Shown: piece by piece, positions 49,024 to 60,780 of the stretch
How positions within the stretch are numbered: position 1 is the stretch's first letter
Layout: every line of letters starts with the position of its first letter
Translations under genes and position numbers: made by a program
DNA from: Theobroma cacao
Lineage: Eukaryota > Streptophyta > Magnoliopsida > Malvales > Malvaceae
Length of the DNA: 64,000 nucleotides
NCBI RefSeq assembly: GCF_000208745.1
Contig: NC_030855.1
Location: 18,577,610-18,641,609, forward strand
Direction of reading: 5' to 3'
The notes under the pieces: generated by a model
Database searches by the model: none
Seen by the model: the letters and a program-made list of their open reading frames with translations, nothing else
Told to the model about the DNA's origin: nothing

Positions 49024-49376
49024 CTAAAATTCAGTTATCTCAGGGTCAGGGAGATCCATTTGGGAGTGTTGAGATCCAATAGAAGAAGCGCAACAGCTGC
49101 AACAGTGGCCTGGTGGTGGATCCGTGCAACATACACAAGCAGGACATATAGGTTGCTTCCGAATTGGAGCTGCAACATTTATGCACATCAAGATTAAAAT
49201 CAAAATTCTAAAACAAATTGCTCGCAATGGGTCAGGAATTAAGATAAAACCTAGTGGTTTACAGGTTTACCTGAATCACCAATTAATCGAACTGCATCAC
49301 AGGGTAACATGGGCGATAAAACTAGAGCAAAAATAACAAAGGTTATCAGAAAAGACCTCGGGAACTCCCCTGCCAT
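49024..49376 (-). CDS. Small secreted Cys-rich peptide, copy B (83 aa)
   Basis: Two exons, 49271-49376 and 49024-49169, joined GT-AG. The start at 49376 gives MAGEFPRSFLITFVIFALVL and then SPMLPCDA, a clear signal peptide. The mature region contains CPACVCC, TDPPPGHCC and SCC, with nine cysteines after the signal peptide, mostly in CxxC or CC pairs, then a polar tail ending DPEITEF. The pattern is like small plant extracellular Cys-rich peptides of unknown function; I do not know a gene name. It lies about 1.8 kb downstream of the intact MIOX on the same strand. Codons differ from copy A at several places but the frame is kept in both, suggesting constraint. Confidence 0.75.
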
Positions 49377-51131
49377 TGCCAATAAGTTCATAATGCATCA
49401 GATTTGATGATCTAAATTAGAGGTAGTAAGTGAAGCATATTTATAGAGTTCTTAAAGCCTAAGATGGATATGAACATCTGCAACTTGCACCCTTATTTCA
49501 TATATTCTGTTAATTTATTGCAATTTTCCACTCAATATTTTGGTTTCGCCCAATACTCAAACTCGAGTCTTTCTTTCTTTGATTTTCTCCCCTAAATTTC
49601 CACAAGTCAGAAATTCCCATTTTTTTTCTTACACATTCATTGAAGACTAAATATTAGCTTAATTTACAAAATTTTGGGTCAGATGCTATTCGTCAATACT
49701 CAATATATTTTCTATTTTTTTAACTGCTTCAGGCCAAAGGGAGAGAAAGGGAATGATAAAATAATAATGGATGATGATCAGTGGGAAAATTTGACAGGGA
49801 GAGGGAGAAAAAATATTGGAGAAAGCAAAGCTGAAACGAGTGGTGAATCACTGTGAATGGTGATACAGTAGAGATAACTAACTATTCTTCGACTTTAGCA
49901 ATAAATGTAAAACGAAATAAATTAGATTTATCCCTCCTCTTTTTCAAATTCCACCTCTAAAAAATTGTTGCACAGTTTCTTTATTATTTGTGATAGATTA
50001 ATAACAGAGGTTGACTTGATAAGAGTACAAAGGGTCTTGAGTCGGTGTCGTAATTGACCAGCTGCCATTAACTTCCTCAGCAGGTTGGCCAAGTGGACAA
50101 GTGACCATCGGCTTAGGATTTTTTTTTTCTTTTTTCTTTTTTAAACTGATATAGATTTGCATTGGGAGACCATACGTGGCAAGTGGCAATAACAAGTAAT
50201 AAAAACTCCATTCACAAAAATTTCCTACCAACCCACAATTGGGTAACCTGGTCAAGATTAAATAGTTTCGAATTCACATTGAATTTTAGTTATAATTTTT
50301 GTGCTTTCAAATTCAGGAAATTGGTTTTAGCAAAGGTGATAAGAAACCCAAGGATCATTCAAGTTTTGGTTTTATTTTCTTTGATATTACATTATCATTA
50401 CTAATTTAGTTGGTTTTAAGTTTTTATTTAAAGTTGATAAACAATTGGAATGCTATTTATATGTATTTTTTTAATAATAGAAGAAACAAATATTAATAAA
50501 AAATAAAAGTCAAAACAATTACATCATCGTAAGTCATGATATATTTATTTTGTGTGTAAATAAACTAGAAATAATAATAGAAAAAAAAAACACAAATAAT
50601 ATATAAACTTAAAGAAAGTGCATCATAATTCATTACTATCGAATCGATACATATGTTGGTTTCACGAAGAACGTGAATAATAAAGCAATTTCAATCTCAT
50701 TAAAGTAACTCCTTTATAAATCTCAACATATTAACACTTGATTCATATTAACATTTTTAATATATTTTGGAGTTTGATTGGACAAAAAGTATTAAAATAA
50801 TGGCTTAATTACAAATCTTTTACTCTGGTCTGATAAGCTCATTAATTTAATTATTTAGATGGGGAACAACAAGACTGATTTAGGAGAGAGTTGTTCTGAA
50901 AAACTAGCATAGCTTTTATTACAAGGCAATAGATAAATTCTGAAACCAAAACTGCAACATTATTTTTTATACAGGCTCCTAAAATCTGAGAAATGTAAAT
51001 ACAACAGTGACAACGTCTCAGAAAAGTCATCAGATGAACTATTGATATGGGAACTAGCTGGCCACTGACCATCTTCATCCCTCAAGCCTGATGCTGAGTT
51101 ATAAAACTGGCGAGTCAGAGAGAGCCAGGAT
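49377..51131. other. Spacer between Cys-rich peptide gene B and MIOX
   Basis: No gene. It holds two copy-B-specific insertions (about 49677-49945 and 50460-50735), both AT-rich and without recognisable ends. The last ~250 bp match the MIOX 3' flank of copy A. Confidence 0.5.
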
Positions 51132-54072
51132 TCACCATCTTAACTTTGCTGGGAAGTACTGCAGAAAATTGAATGATGTTAACAACAAATTGTGCAGGAC
51201 ATGATAAGGCTTAGGACCTGATCAAAGCTCAAGTTGTGCTGACCTTTTCAATCAGGGAGAGGTAGTACGGCTTGACCTTTTCGACATCAATCCGGACTTT
51301 GCTCTTGCTGTAAAGATCGTATTTGCTGCACAATTGTAGGTGGAGAAAGAGAGTTTAGTACTGGATAAGGATCAGTGTGAGCAAAATTTTAATGTGTCTA
51401 GCACTTGGGCCAGACTCCAGATTAAAAGCTAGCGAAGTCATACTTGAATATTTGAAGCCACTTCAGATTCTCAACATCCTCCTCGCTCATTAGGTGCTTG
51501 TATGCTTCTGACCTATGCAATGCTGCAAAAAAGAATAATTCAGTAAATATCAGTATTGAAATGCGAATCAGTCTTCACAGAAGAGGAAAAGTAAAAGTGG
51601 AGCCTCTTTTTTATTCCTCTTACCATAGAATGAATGGTATCTAATAATGAAAAGAGCTGCTGGCGGCAGTGTTGTGTTGTTCTCTTTGGCCACCTGAACA
51701 GAGATTCCAAAATTAGTTTGTATCATTGTAATTTTTAGTATCATGAAGGCATTGTGAATTCAGACACAGATTGGGAGAGATACCAGATACATGTAGTCAT
51801 CGTGCCCCCATGACATCATCACATTGTTGAGTCCACATCCGTCTGAGTACACTCCATATTTAGTGTTGTAAGCAGAGTTATAAAAGTCAGGATTTTCCTC
51901 AAAATACTGTGCCAACAACATAATTGAATCAGAAATTATAAGATACAAAAGATCTTATTCAAAATTTCGAAGCAATGAATTGATTGTGAACTTAATTCTT
52001 TTTTGATATAGCTGTTTAAAATCTGGAAGGAAATACCTTGTGATGAACAATTGTTTTGTCAAAAGCACAACCAACAGGATATGTGTCACCTATAACACCA
52101 TGGATAAAGATTAGAATTTAGAACTAGGAATGGTTAATTGGTGGTTGACATTAATCTTATTTTTATCAGTATGGTATGTAAAAGTATCGCAGATAGTAAA
52201 TGGGACTGACCTACAACAGCCCATTGGGGAAGGCCTCCAAAGCTAGGATGAAGAAGCACCTTTCCAAGGTCTAAACCCCATAAAAGAAACAGAGCATATA
52301 GTTAAATACAATTTTGCAAATTGTGAAAGCACGAGTCTTAATTATAGAATCTAAAGAAATAAAAAGTTCCAATTATACCGTGGACAAGGCCTGCCAGGTG
52401 CAGCCAGTCCTCATCAGGATAGTCCTTTCTGATGGCCTCAGCTGTTTGCAGCAAGTGTTCGATTTGAGGCTCATCCAAGTCAGGGTCACTCTCATCAACT
52501 ACATCATTAAGAAGTTCACAGCATTCCCATATGCTCATTCCCACCTTGTTAAGTTTTCCATACTCTTCTCTCATTCTCTTGACCTGAAATTGAGTGAACA
52601 TACGAGTCCATTAACTTACAACGTACAAATATGTAGCACGGCTCGTATCAGGAAAATAAAGTGATTGCGCACATAGAAGCACGAGTTGCTTACAAAGTCA
52701 TAGGTCTGGTTAATATGATTGGTCCGGTAGAAGTTCTCTACACCCTGTTGCCTCTCACTTTCAACGTGATAATCTCTGTGTGCGTATCAATAATAATTAG
52801 ATTAAAACATGCGAGAAAAAGAAAAGTAAAGGAGAGGTCTTCTTGGTGCATTTTCGGGCTAGCACATGATGGGCAGGTTTTGAGCTTATTAATGGACCAG
52901 GGGTCCAATCGGCTCAGATCTTAATAAGGCCTAAGATCAAAACAGTTATACAGGTCTCAACCTCTGACAAAACTACTATGCCTCACCGAGGATAAAACTC
53001 TTCAAGATATATCAGCATGAATACAACACATTTGTATTATATCTCTCCCAACTTAACTATCAACAAAAGTAGATCCATGTTTTACAGCTCTGACCAAAAA
53101 TTACTGGATTTAGGGAACTGGTATATTAATTAGAGATACTTCAAATAGACAAATATAACTACAATCTCTGTTCAGAAGCATCCATTAGTCGTAAATTAAC
53201 TCAAAACTAAAGGTTCATAAACCGTACTTCATATTCAATTGCAAGTTATTTTTAACTAGAAAATTGTTCTCATCATCAAACTATAAAAAGTATGCATATC
53301 ATCAAAAGGAGATGGTCCTCTGTCATTTTTCCTTGGGGACGAAATAAAGCAGCCTTGGCAGATTTGATAAATATGTGGCATGTACAGTTTCTGTATGTTT
53401 GTTTATTATTTATTTTTTTATCCATACATTGGTACTATTATCCATCCGGGGTCAAACAGAGTAAATTTGTTGCATATCTATTGCCCTTTAATTTCCTCCT
53501 TTCTTTCCCAAAATAACGTAATGTGCAGTCACGCAAAAATAATAATACTAAAAAAGCTACCTAAAAGTGTGGCCAAAAGAGTTGGTCTGTGGCACCATAA
53601 ATCCCCCATCCAACACCATTCCTTTCTCAACATTATCGACTTTGTCAAACCCTGCTTCAACTCCTGATATAAAAAACCAAAATTACGAAAATATTCCATG
53701 CAATTAAATTATGGGTCATCATTAATTCTTGAAGCTCAATCATTAGTTATTTCTGATTACACAGACAACCCTAAGAAGAAGTTTAAAAATCTACAGATTC
53801 AATAAATAAATGATAAAAAATAATGATATAAGTTGAGATCAACCGATATCAGCAAAATCCCAGCAAAAGAGAGTTTTTTTTTTTTCAAAATTTATGAACC
53901 AGAAAAAGTAGTGTAACATAATCCTCTCTTAGTGAATAAAAAAAAGATTTACCCTTTGATGCAAAAACATATAAAATAGCAAAACCACATAGAACAATGA
54001 ATTTTTTCCGGGATAAAAGAGTAGAGATCATAAACAATTACCAAACTCAGGTTGATCAATGAGGATAGTCAT
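51132..54072 (-). CDS. MIOX: myo-inositol oxygenase, intact copy B (303 aa)
   Basis: Converts myo-inositol and O2 to D-glucuronate in the cytosol, feeding UDP-glucuronate for cell-wall sugars. Eleven exons, all GT-AG, 912 nt with stop: 54042-54072, 53561-53660, 52694-52775, 52379-52583, 52211-52270, 52037-52089, 51784-51906, 51624-51693, 51444-51522, 51244-51325, 51132-51158. The start at 54072 gives MTILIDQPEF. All six di-iron ligands of the family are present with the same spacing as in mouse MIOX: H114 (IEHLLQTAE), H139-D140 (LVHD), H212 (SWGHDD), H238 (IRYHSFY), D271 (NKYDLYSK). It ends FPAKLRW. Length is normal for plant MIOX. Its twin at 27071-30021 is a pseudogene, so this is the only working copy in the window. 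Confidence 0.95.
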
Positions 54073-55216
54073 CCTGAATCAAAACAGAAGCTCAATGCCC
54101 AAGGAAAACAACAGATTTTAACCAAGAAATCTAGTGATAAAGAAATTGAGTGGGTCGTTGCGCATTAGGTCAAGCTAAAAGTTGGTATTTATAATTAGCC
54201 GGAAGAAGTCCTTCCCTGAGAATTCCCAGATCCTTTGTCCTTCCCTGAAAATCTAAACTTTTATTCCTTATATGGTATAAAACATTAATTTTCTTTGAAT
54301 AAAATAATTGTTTTACAACCAGTGAAAAAAAGAAGCTGGTGCAAGTTGGCTACAGGCAAAGGAGAGAGATAGAGACTTAAAAGGGTGATGGGGATTAGCT
54401 GGCTATTCTTTTGCCCTTTTTCAGTTTTCGTTTCTATCCGAATGATTATGTAACGATCACAATCCTCTTCGTCATGACTGAGTCAGCTTTGCCTTCGACA
54501 CCACAATATTCTCTGCACATCACCTGACCTACATCGTGGGATCCACTTGACGTGGCACCCAGTCATGGACTGTGACTCTCCAAAGCTCCTTTGTTGTTAT
54601 TAGGCGGCTACTGTTTGCAAAATGCTACAAAAGCTTCATCACAAAACTCTGACGGTGGGAAGTGGCAATCCGCCTGCCTTACACCTGGGCCTGAGAGTAC
54701 TGGGAGTTTGACACGTGTGCTATTAGTAGCACACTTGTTTATAAGACGTTAGATTTTGTATTGGCTGAAGAACAGTCCCGTACGAATCTACTAGAAAGTT
54801 ACATACAATGCTCGTGGGATATTTTGAGTTTTCAAAGCACATGGTCTTACTACTTAAAAAAGAGTTTAGAATAAAAAAGCCTTGTTTGTTTTATGTTAAT
54901 TTGGCTATTGATAACTTATTAACATTCTAGGATTTGTGATTATTTATTGATAAGTTTTTATCCAACAAAAAGGGATAAGGAGTGACTATAATGTGAATTT
55001 TTCATTATTTTATTTATACAGTAAATTCAGAATTTTCTCTTTTTTAATTTTAAACAAAAAAATAGTTTAATTGAAAGAGAATAATAGAAAAAAAAAGATT
55101 TTCTTTCCTTTTTTGAATAATTAATTCTGAATTTAAGTCAATTTAGAAATAAATTTGTTATAGAAATTTATCAAAATTCACAAAAAATTATTACCCTTGA
55201 ATTACAATTTATAGAA

Positions 55217-55873
55217 AGTTAAATTATACAATTAGTTCTAGTATGATGTAAAGTAGTAGATTTAGTCCTTATACAATGATTTGTAAAAGTTGAATCCTTA
55301 TACTTTCTAAAATTAACAATGTCAATTCAATTATTAACAATATTAAATTTTTTTTTATTGTTTATGATGATATAGTATTTTCTTACTAATGTGTCATTAA
55401 ATATGATGATGTGGTATTTTAAATTTATTTTACAACATTCTTTTCACTACTTTATTTTTTAAAATTTTTTTGACTATTTTAAATTATAAAATACAAAAAT
55501 TCAATTCTTCTTTATTTCACAATACTATTTTTTTAAATCGTATTTTTGATTTGTTTCTTTTTCAATTTTATTTAAAACTATGAGCTTACATAGAATAATT
55601 TCATATTATTTGATCACATCATATTACACTACTATTACATTATTCGTAAAGTATTATATTATCATTATCATATCATCATATCAATGTTGCATTGGTAAGA
55701 AAATGTTATGTCAACACAATCAAATTTCATATCAATATAAATAATAAAAAATTTAAAAGCATTAAACTGATATTATCAATTTTTAAAAATATAAAAATTT
55801 AATTTTTATAAATTATTATGTAGACAGTTAATCCGTCACTTTAATAGCACATGGACTAATTATATATTTCAAC
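55217..55873. mobile_element. Mutator-type MITE, 657 bp, perfect 9-bp target duplication
   Basis: Left end AGTTAAATTATACAATTAGT and right end (reverse complement) GTTGAAATATATAATTAGT, with similarity continuing inward for about 110 bp on each side (55217-55335 against 55873-55765). The 9-mer TTTATAGAA flanks both ends exactly (55208-55216 and 55874-55882). A 9-bp duplication with long TIRs fits Mutator. There is no coding capacity, so it depended on a transposase elsewhere. Confidence 0.8.
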
Positions 55874-56436
55874 TTTATAGAACTAAGCTTTACTCATAAG
55901 CAAACATTAAGCAGGTTGGCAGCATGAATAATACAACGTATAAGAGCATCATAATAACTGTCATGATAGAAAAGCTTATACTAACAAACATGTCAATTTC
56001 TTTCGCGTAACACAACACATTTTAAAATGTTGATAAAATTATGCAAAATAATGTATTTTATTATAGATAACAGTTCAAATTTTCCCCGGTAACGAGGTAT
56101 TGTCCATTGCACATTTTCCAATTATAACATCACCGACGACACAAAACGAGCCACATCACCCACAAAAATTTTGTTAATCTTATGCCAGCAAACTTAAGAT
56201 AATATTACATATCTTGCTCGTCAATAAATTAACGTTACCTTGTCCACAAGAGACAACGTGGTTGGTATGACATGATTTAACAATGGCACTTTTTTCAAAC
56301 TTTGTCGGTTTTATTTAAAGAGTGGGACAAGGTACTGTCGCAAAATATCTGGTACCAGGCCGGCTGCCAGCCCCAGCCAAGTTGAGCGGCTGCAGTGTCC
56401 GCTTTTGGAAGCACAGCTGTTGAGTTGTGATAGAGG

Positions 56437-56508
56437 GAGTTGGTCACAAATCGTTTTTAAAGGAAAAAATCTGAGTTGGCCACAAATCGTTTTTAAAAGA
56501 GATAATCT
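56437..56508 (+). repeat. Tandem 36-bp direct repeat
   Basis: GAGTTGGTCACAAATCG... at 56437-56472 and GAGTTGGCCACAAATCG... at 56473-56508, with a few mismatches. A separate pair, TTAAGCCACAAAATG, follows near 56558 and 56626. Confidence 0.85.
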
Positions 56509-57606
56509 GATTGGTTCATCAATCATGCGGCATTCCAGTTGATGGTCTATCGGATATCTTAAGCCACAAAATGAAAAAGCTTGCCGCTGCTCCTTCTAAT
56601 CCTTTTCCTATTTGCGTGGATATTTTAAGCCACAAAATGTGTTTTTCTTGTTTTTGCATCAGTCTTCTCTTTGGGATCGACTTACAATATCTTCCTTAAT
56701 CATCCTGAGACTGTAATGAAGCAAACTGCTTAACCATCGAATACAAAACCTCAGCTAAGTACTTCAGTTGTTAAGCAATGATGTGGGTAGAAAAGCTCGA
56801 TTGTCCAGCTGAATACAAACTGGCAATCTTTGTTTCAGACAGAACCAATTTATGCGATAACCTTTAAGAAAGCCCCCTAATGCATGAAAAAAAATCTAAG
56901 CAGGCTTGGAAGGAATTGTCTTCATTATGTCATCGTTGGCCATATGTGGAAATGTCTCCATTCACTATCATGAATATGATTAACGTCAAGTTTGCCCCAA
57001 GTCTTCTTCGTCCCATGAGCAGAAAGGGCAGTTAGATCCTCTAATGCTTTCTATACCAATGTGGCAAAGTTTTAGCAACCGCCCCGCTACATAAACTTCG
57101 CAAAACTTTAGGCTTAATAAAAAACAACGATTCCCATATTTCTTAGATGATATCCATACTAAAAGAATTAAAGAAGAGTGGGAAAAAACAAATTCACCAC
57201 CAAATGAGCCTTGGCAATTGTGATTCTGACCTAACAAGGGCAAATGGCAAATAGAAGTTAACCGACTGCAGTTTATAAACTAAAGGGAACTTGGAACTCG
57301 TCTAAACCCATATCTCGACGTTTAAAAAGGATAAGGAACATGGAGAATAAACCACGTCTTGGGAAAATGAATCTCATTGTGTTACATAATCACACTGGAA
57401 TGCAGCTTAAGGCCTGGATGATTGAGTTTGACATTGCTTGAGACCAGATGCGGTTAAATTAGTTACCAAGGATGAGATTAGCTAACAATTCAACAGCCTT
57501 CTCATGACCTTAGAAATTCCCTTTCCTCAGCTAGCTGCTAATACAAGTCTAAAAAAGTTCTAATGCTGTACTAAAACGGGAAAAACAAGGCGTTGGCTTC
57601 TCTACT

Positions 57607-60600
57607 TCAAAATTTCATTCTCTTAGCGGGACCTTGATCAATAATGGGATCAATGGCAGGAGGTTGAGTTTCTACGGCTTGCTGATTTTCTGGGTCTTTC
57701 TCTGCTTCTGCTGTTGCAAGGGGAATAAAGCCTTCAGGAAATGGGGGTGGTGGAGGAGCTGGTGGTAACTGCAATTTGAACATAAAGTTTCTCCTCAAAA
57801 TCATGAAGAAATCACTTTGACAACTCTTCAAACATCAAGAGGTAGTGCTAACTTTCTTCATTAAACATGAACATCATGATATATGAATTATCAGCCAGTT
57901 TCCATATGAGTTGACTATTTTCCTAGGTACTTGAAAACCAGAATAAATTCGATGCAACTACGTCAAATCAGTGGAAAGGAGAGACAAGTAGACAATGAAG
58001 CAATAAAATCAATAAAATCACAAACCAAGATTCTTAATCCCTTGGATTATGAATCCTACAGTTGTACAAATTAACATCAATACATGAACATAAGCAAAAT
58101 TTTATATTATAATAAGTTACCTTTCGCTGTAAGGAGGCGAGAATATGATCCACGCGCTTAACTTCCTTAAAGTCAATAGTCTCTTTACCACCCTTTGATT
58201 CAAAAGTTTCACTCTCATTTTCAGTATCAACTGCATCAGAAATTTAATCTGAAATATGTAAAATGCTAATAATGACATGATTTGGCACAAATAAGATACT
58301 TATGGCTAAGTACACAAGAGCAGGAATGCATGCTTACATAGAGAGTTTGAACATGGGATAGTAAGATTAAAAGAAAGGGGGCAGACAAAATGTGGGGGGA
58401 GTTGCATCTACAAAGATTTGACTGATCAGTTAAATACTTAAACTTACTCCTAGAATGGTGTAGCAAGAAAAGCTACAAGATCCAACAGTTAATATTGGCC
58501 CTATATTGCATTTGCACGATTATTTGAGGCAGACCAGATAATCCTTCTGAGAATTAACAAGCAACTCAAAAAAGCAGGTACAATAAAACCACTCAACTGC
58601 TACAAGCATGGATGATCTAACTACATTGAAGACAAAAGTATAGGTGATCAGAGGATTGTTGGCCGGTCCTGAAGACATGACTAGGTTACAAGGACAAGTA
58701 GCCAGAAAGAGAATGATCCAAAAACATGTACAAAGAAGAGTTTGCCAACTTTCGTTATAGCACAAACAAGATCAATGAATAAATCAGAAGAGTTTACAGT
58801 TCAAAAATAAAACTGTTTTAACTAGAAGAGAAGATAAATTAATAAGAGAAAAATCAGAAGATAAAAAGGTTAAGTCATGCGAATTATCAATCATGGCTGA
58901 GAACCATCAATGTTTAAAGAAATATCTTCAAACATTATAAGACAAGCAGACTCTTTCTGTGTTTTTAGATTAGTCCCTGACTCACAAATTTGAATATAAG
59001 CTTACCAGTATTTAACTAGTAAAGTGATCTTTAATGCGTTCCTACAGAAAATTTAATGGGCAACTGTATTTTTGTACACTAGGATTGTGAAAGGGTAATA
59101 ATACGAAAATTGGCTGTCTCTAACTCTTGGGACTGCAAAAAGGGTTCTGCCTGTGTCTTTTGAATGAAGAGGTAGGATTCCGAGGTACAACGTAAACCAA
59201 AATGAATGCTTTGTTGAGTCTAGAAAAGGCTTGAATTATTTTAACTAAAACTAAATAACTGAAATAGTTTCCTGCTCTGTCCTTTTTCACTTTTTTCTCC
59301 CGCCCCCCCCCCCCCCTCTTTTCTTTGATAAGTAGAATGTAGTAATTTAATGAATATTAGTTTAAAAAATAAGCAAAAATTATCTCCTATAAGAAATCAG
59401 AAATGTCCTTCCATATACTAAACACATTTAAACTTTTTTAAATAATTATGTTCTTATCAATGAAAAAGGATAAAGAAAAGGAGATAGTTACCATAACCGA
59501 TCTTCTCCAATTTTGATGCAGCAGTAGTAAAAGCTTTTGATATATAGTAGAGAGCACGTCCCTGTTATATGGGTAAATTATCAATATCCAAAAGGTAATA
59601 TGTGCAGACACAGGATCTATGTGAAGAAAGACAGAGAATGAGAATTATATGAAAGGAAACAATAGATAATCTATCCTTTACTCTGTCCACCCCTTAAAAC
59701 TCTTTTCTCCTCTTTGTTTTCCTTTCTTGATTTCTTTCTTAACAAGATATTCATTTCATGTTGAGTAATACAAATGAACACAATGTCTGAATGGAAAACC
59801 AGTTTTTGCAGTATTTCTGAAGAATTGTTGTTACCAAACTGAAATCAAATGAGACTTTAGGCGATAGCATTGTTGTGCTATAAAGAGTTAAAACATGATA
59901 AAAAAACAATATATCAAAACTTACAACTCGAGCTGCAAAGACATTGCAAAGCTGTGGTGCTTGGTAAATGGAACCATCCAAAATATAATATGCCAGCATT
60001 GGCGTGACTTTCTCTGGACCGTCCCTCTTTTGCTTACGGATAACAAAGAGGTTTGGCTCCATAACTTCACTAAGCATGTACTCCACGCCGGTCATTTTCC
60101 TATGTGAAAGAAGAAAAAGCTCATTTTTGATCTTATGGGTACCTAAATCCATAAATTAGGACTATACACCGTGATTGATGATTTAGTCAGCAAATTTTTC
60201 CAATCAAATAAAATAATTTTAGTTAAACTGGAAAAACCAAATTACTTATTTGGTGGCTACTAAATCAATTTTCAAGTAGATGTAATGCCGATCACAAATA
60301 AATAGCTATGCTTGTTATTCTTCCAGAATTACATGAAAATGCCTCATCTTCGTATAATATGAAAATTATGACTTACCCAAATCAATATTTTTTTCATACT
60401 CCCAATGGGTTTCAATAATTTTGACATTTTCAATTCCCAAAGAACACGAAAATCAAATCTTGCAACATGCAAAGAGAGTTAATTGAAGTAAAAAAAAACA
60501 AAACAAAACTTTAATTTTCTTACGAAAGTTGAGAGATGTCCAGAGGGTGAATGGAGTGCATCCTCAGCTGCTCGTTGTTGCAAGTCCAGTCATAGAACGG

Positions 60601-60780
60601 AGACAGAGCAAAGTAATCGAAAATCAAGTTTCGATCAAGAGGATACGTGTTTAGCCACAATTGGTCTCTGAAACATATACCTGTCATGTCTGTTCCAGGA
60701 GGCTGCATCGGCAGAGGTGGTGGCGCTTCGAAATTCCCTGCTGCCGCCGCCTGCGGTGGCGCAACCGGTGGCGTGGCCAT
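57607..60780 (-). CDS. MED6: Mediator complex subunit 6 (head module), 257 aa
   Basis: Five exons in frame, GT-AG: 60524-60780, 59925-60099, 59492-59561, 58121-58230, 57607-57768 (774 nt with stop). The start at 60780 gives [15 protein letters not shown], a Pro/Ala-rich leader. The conserved MED6 core follows: [79 protein letters not shown], then [21 protein letters not shown]. The C terminus has a Pro run ([14 protein letters not shown]) and a basic end, AKRMKF. Length is close to Arabidopsis MED6 (about 250 aa). It acts in the nucleus, linking transcription factors to RNA polymerase II. No lesion is seen. Confidence 0.95.
59301..59318 (+). repeat. Poly(C) run in MED6 intron 3
   Basis: CCCG followed by about 15 consecutive C, in the intron between exons 3 and 4; on the sense strand this is a G-run. 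Confidence 0.85.

Larger units (their letters stand above)
48595..54372 (-). repeat. Segmental duplication copy B (Cys-rich peptide gene plus intact MIOX)
   Basis: Same order and orientation as copy A (24830-30365). It has about 155 bp extra at 48650-48810, about 260 bp extra at 49677-49945 and about 270 bp extra at 50460-50735. Exons of the two MIOX copies differ at only a few positions. Confidence 0.9.
54373..57606. other. Spacer between MIOX copy B and MED6
   Basis: Contains the MITE at 55217-55873 and a 36-bp direct repeat at 56437-56508. The part at 54373-54800 should hold the MIOX promoter. I found no splice-linked gene. A minus-strand ORF at 56986-57243 has no recognised motif. Confidence 0.5.

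Noticed and set aside
56986..57243. Minus-strand ORF of 85 aa with a CPFC word
   Set aside because: A single CxxC-like pair is not enough for a zinc finger, and I could not link it to other exons.
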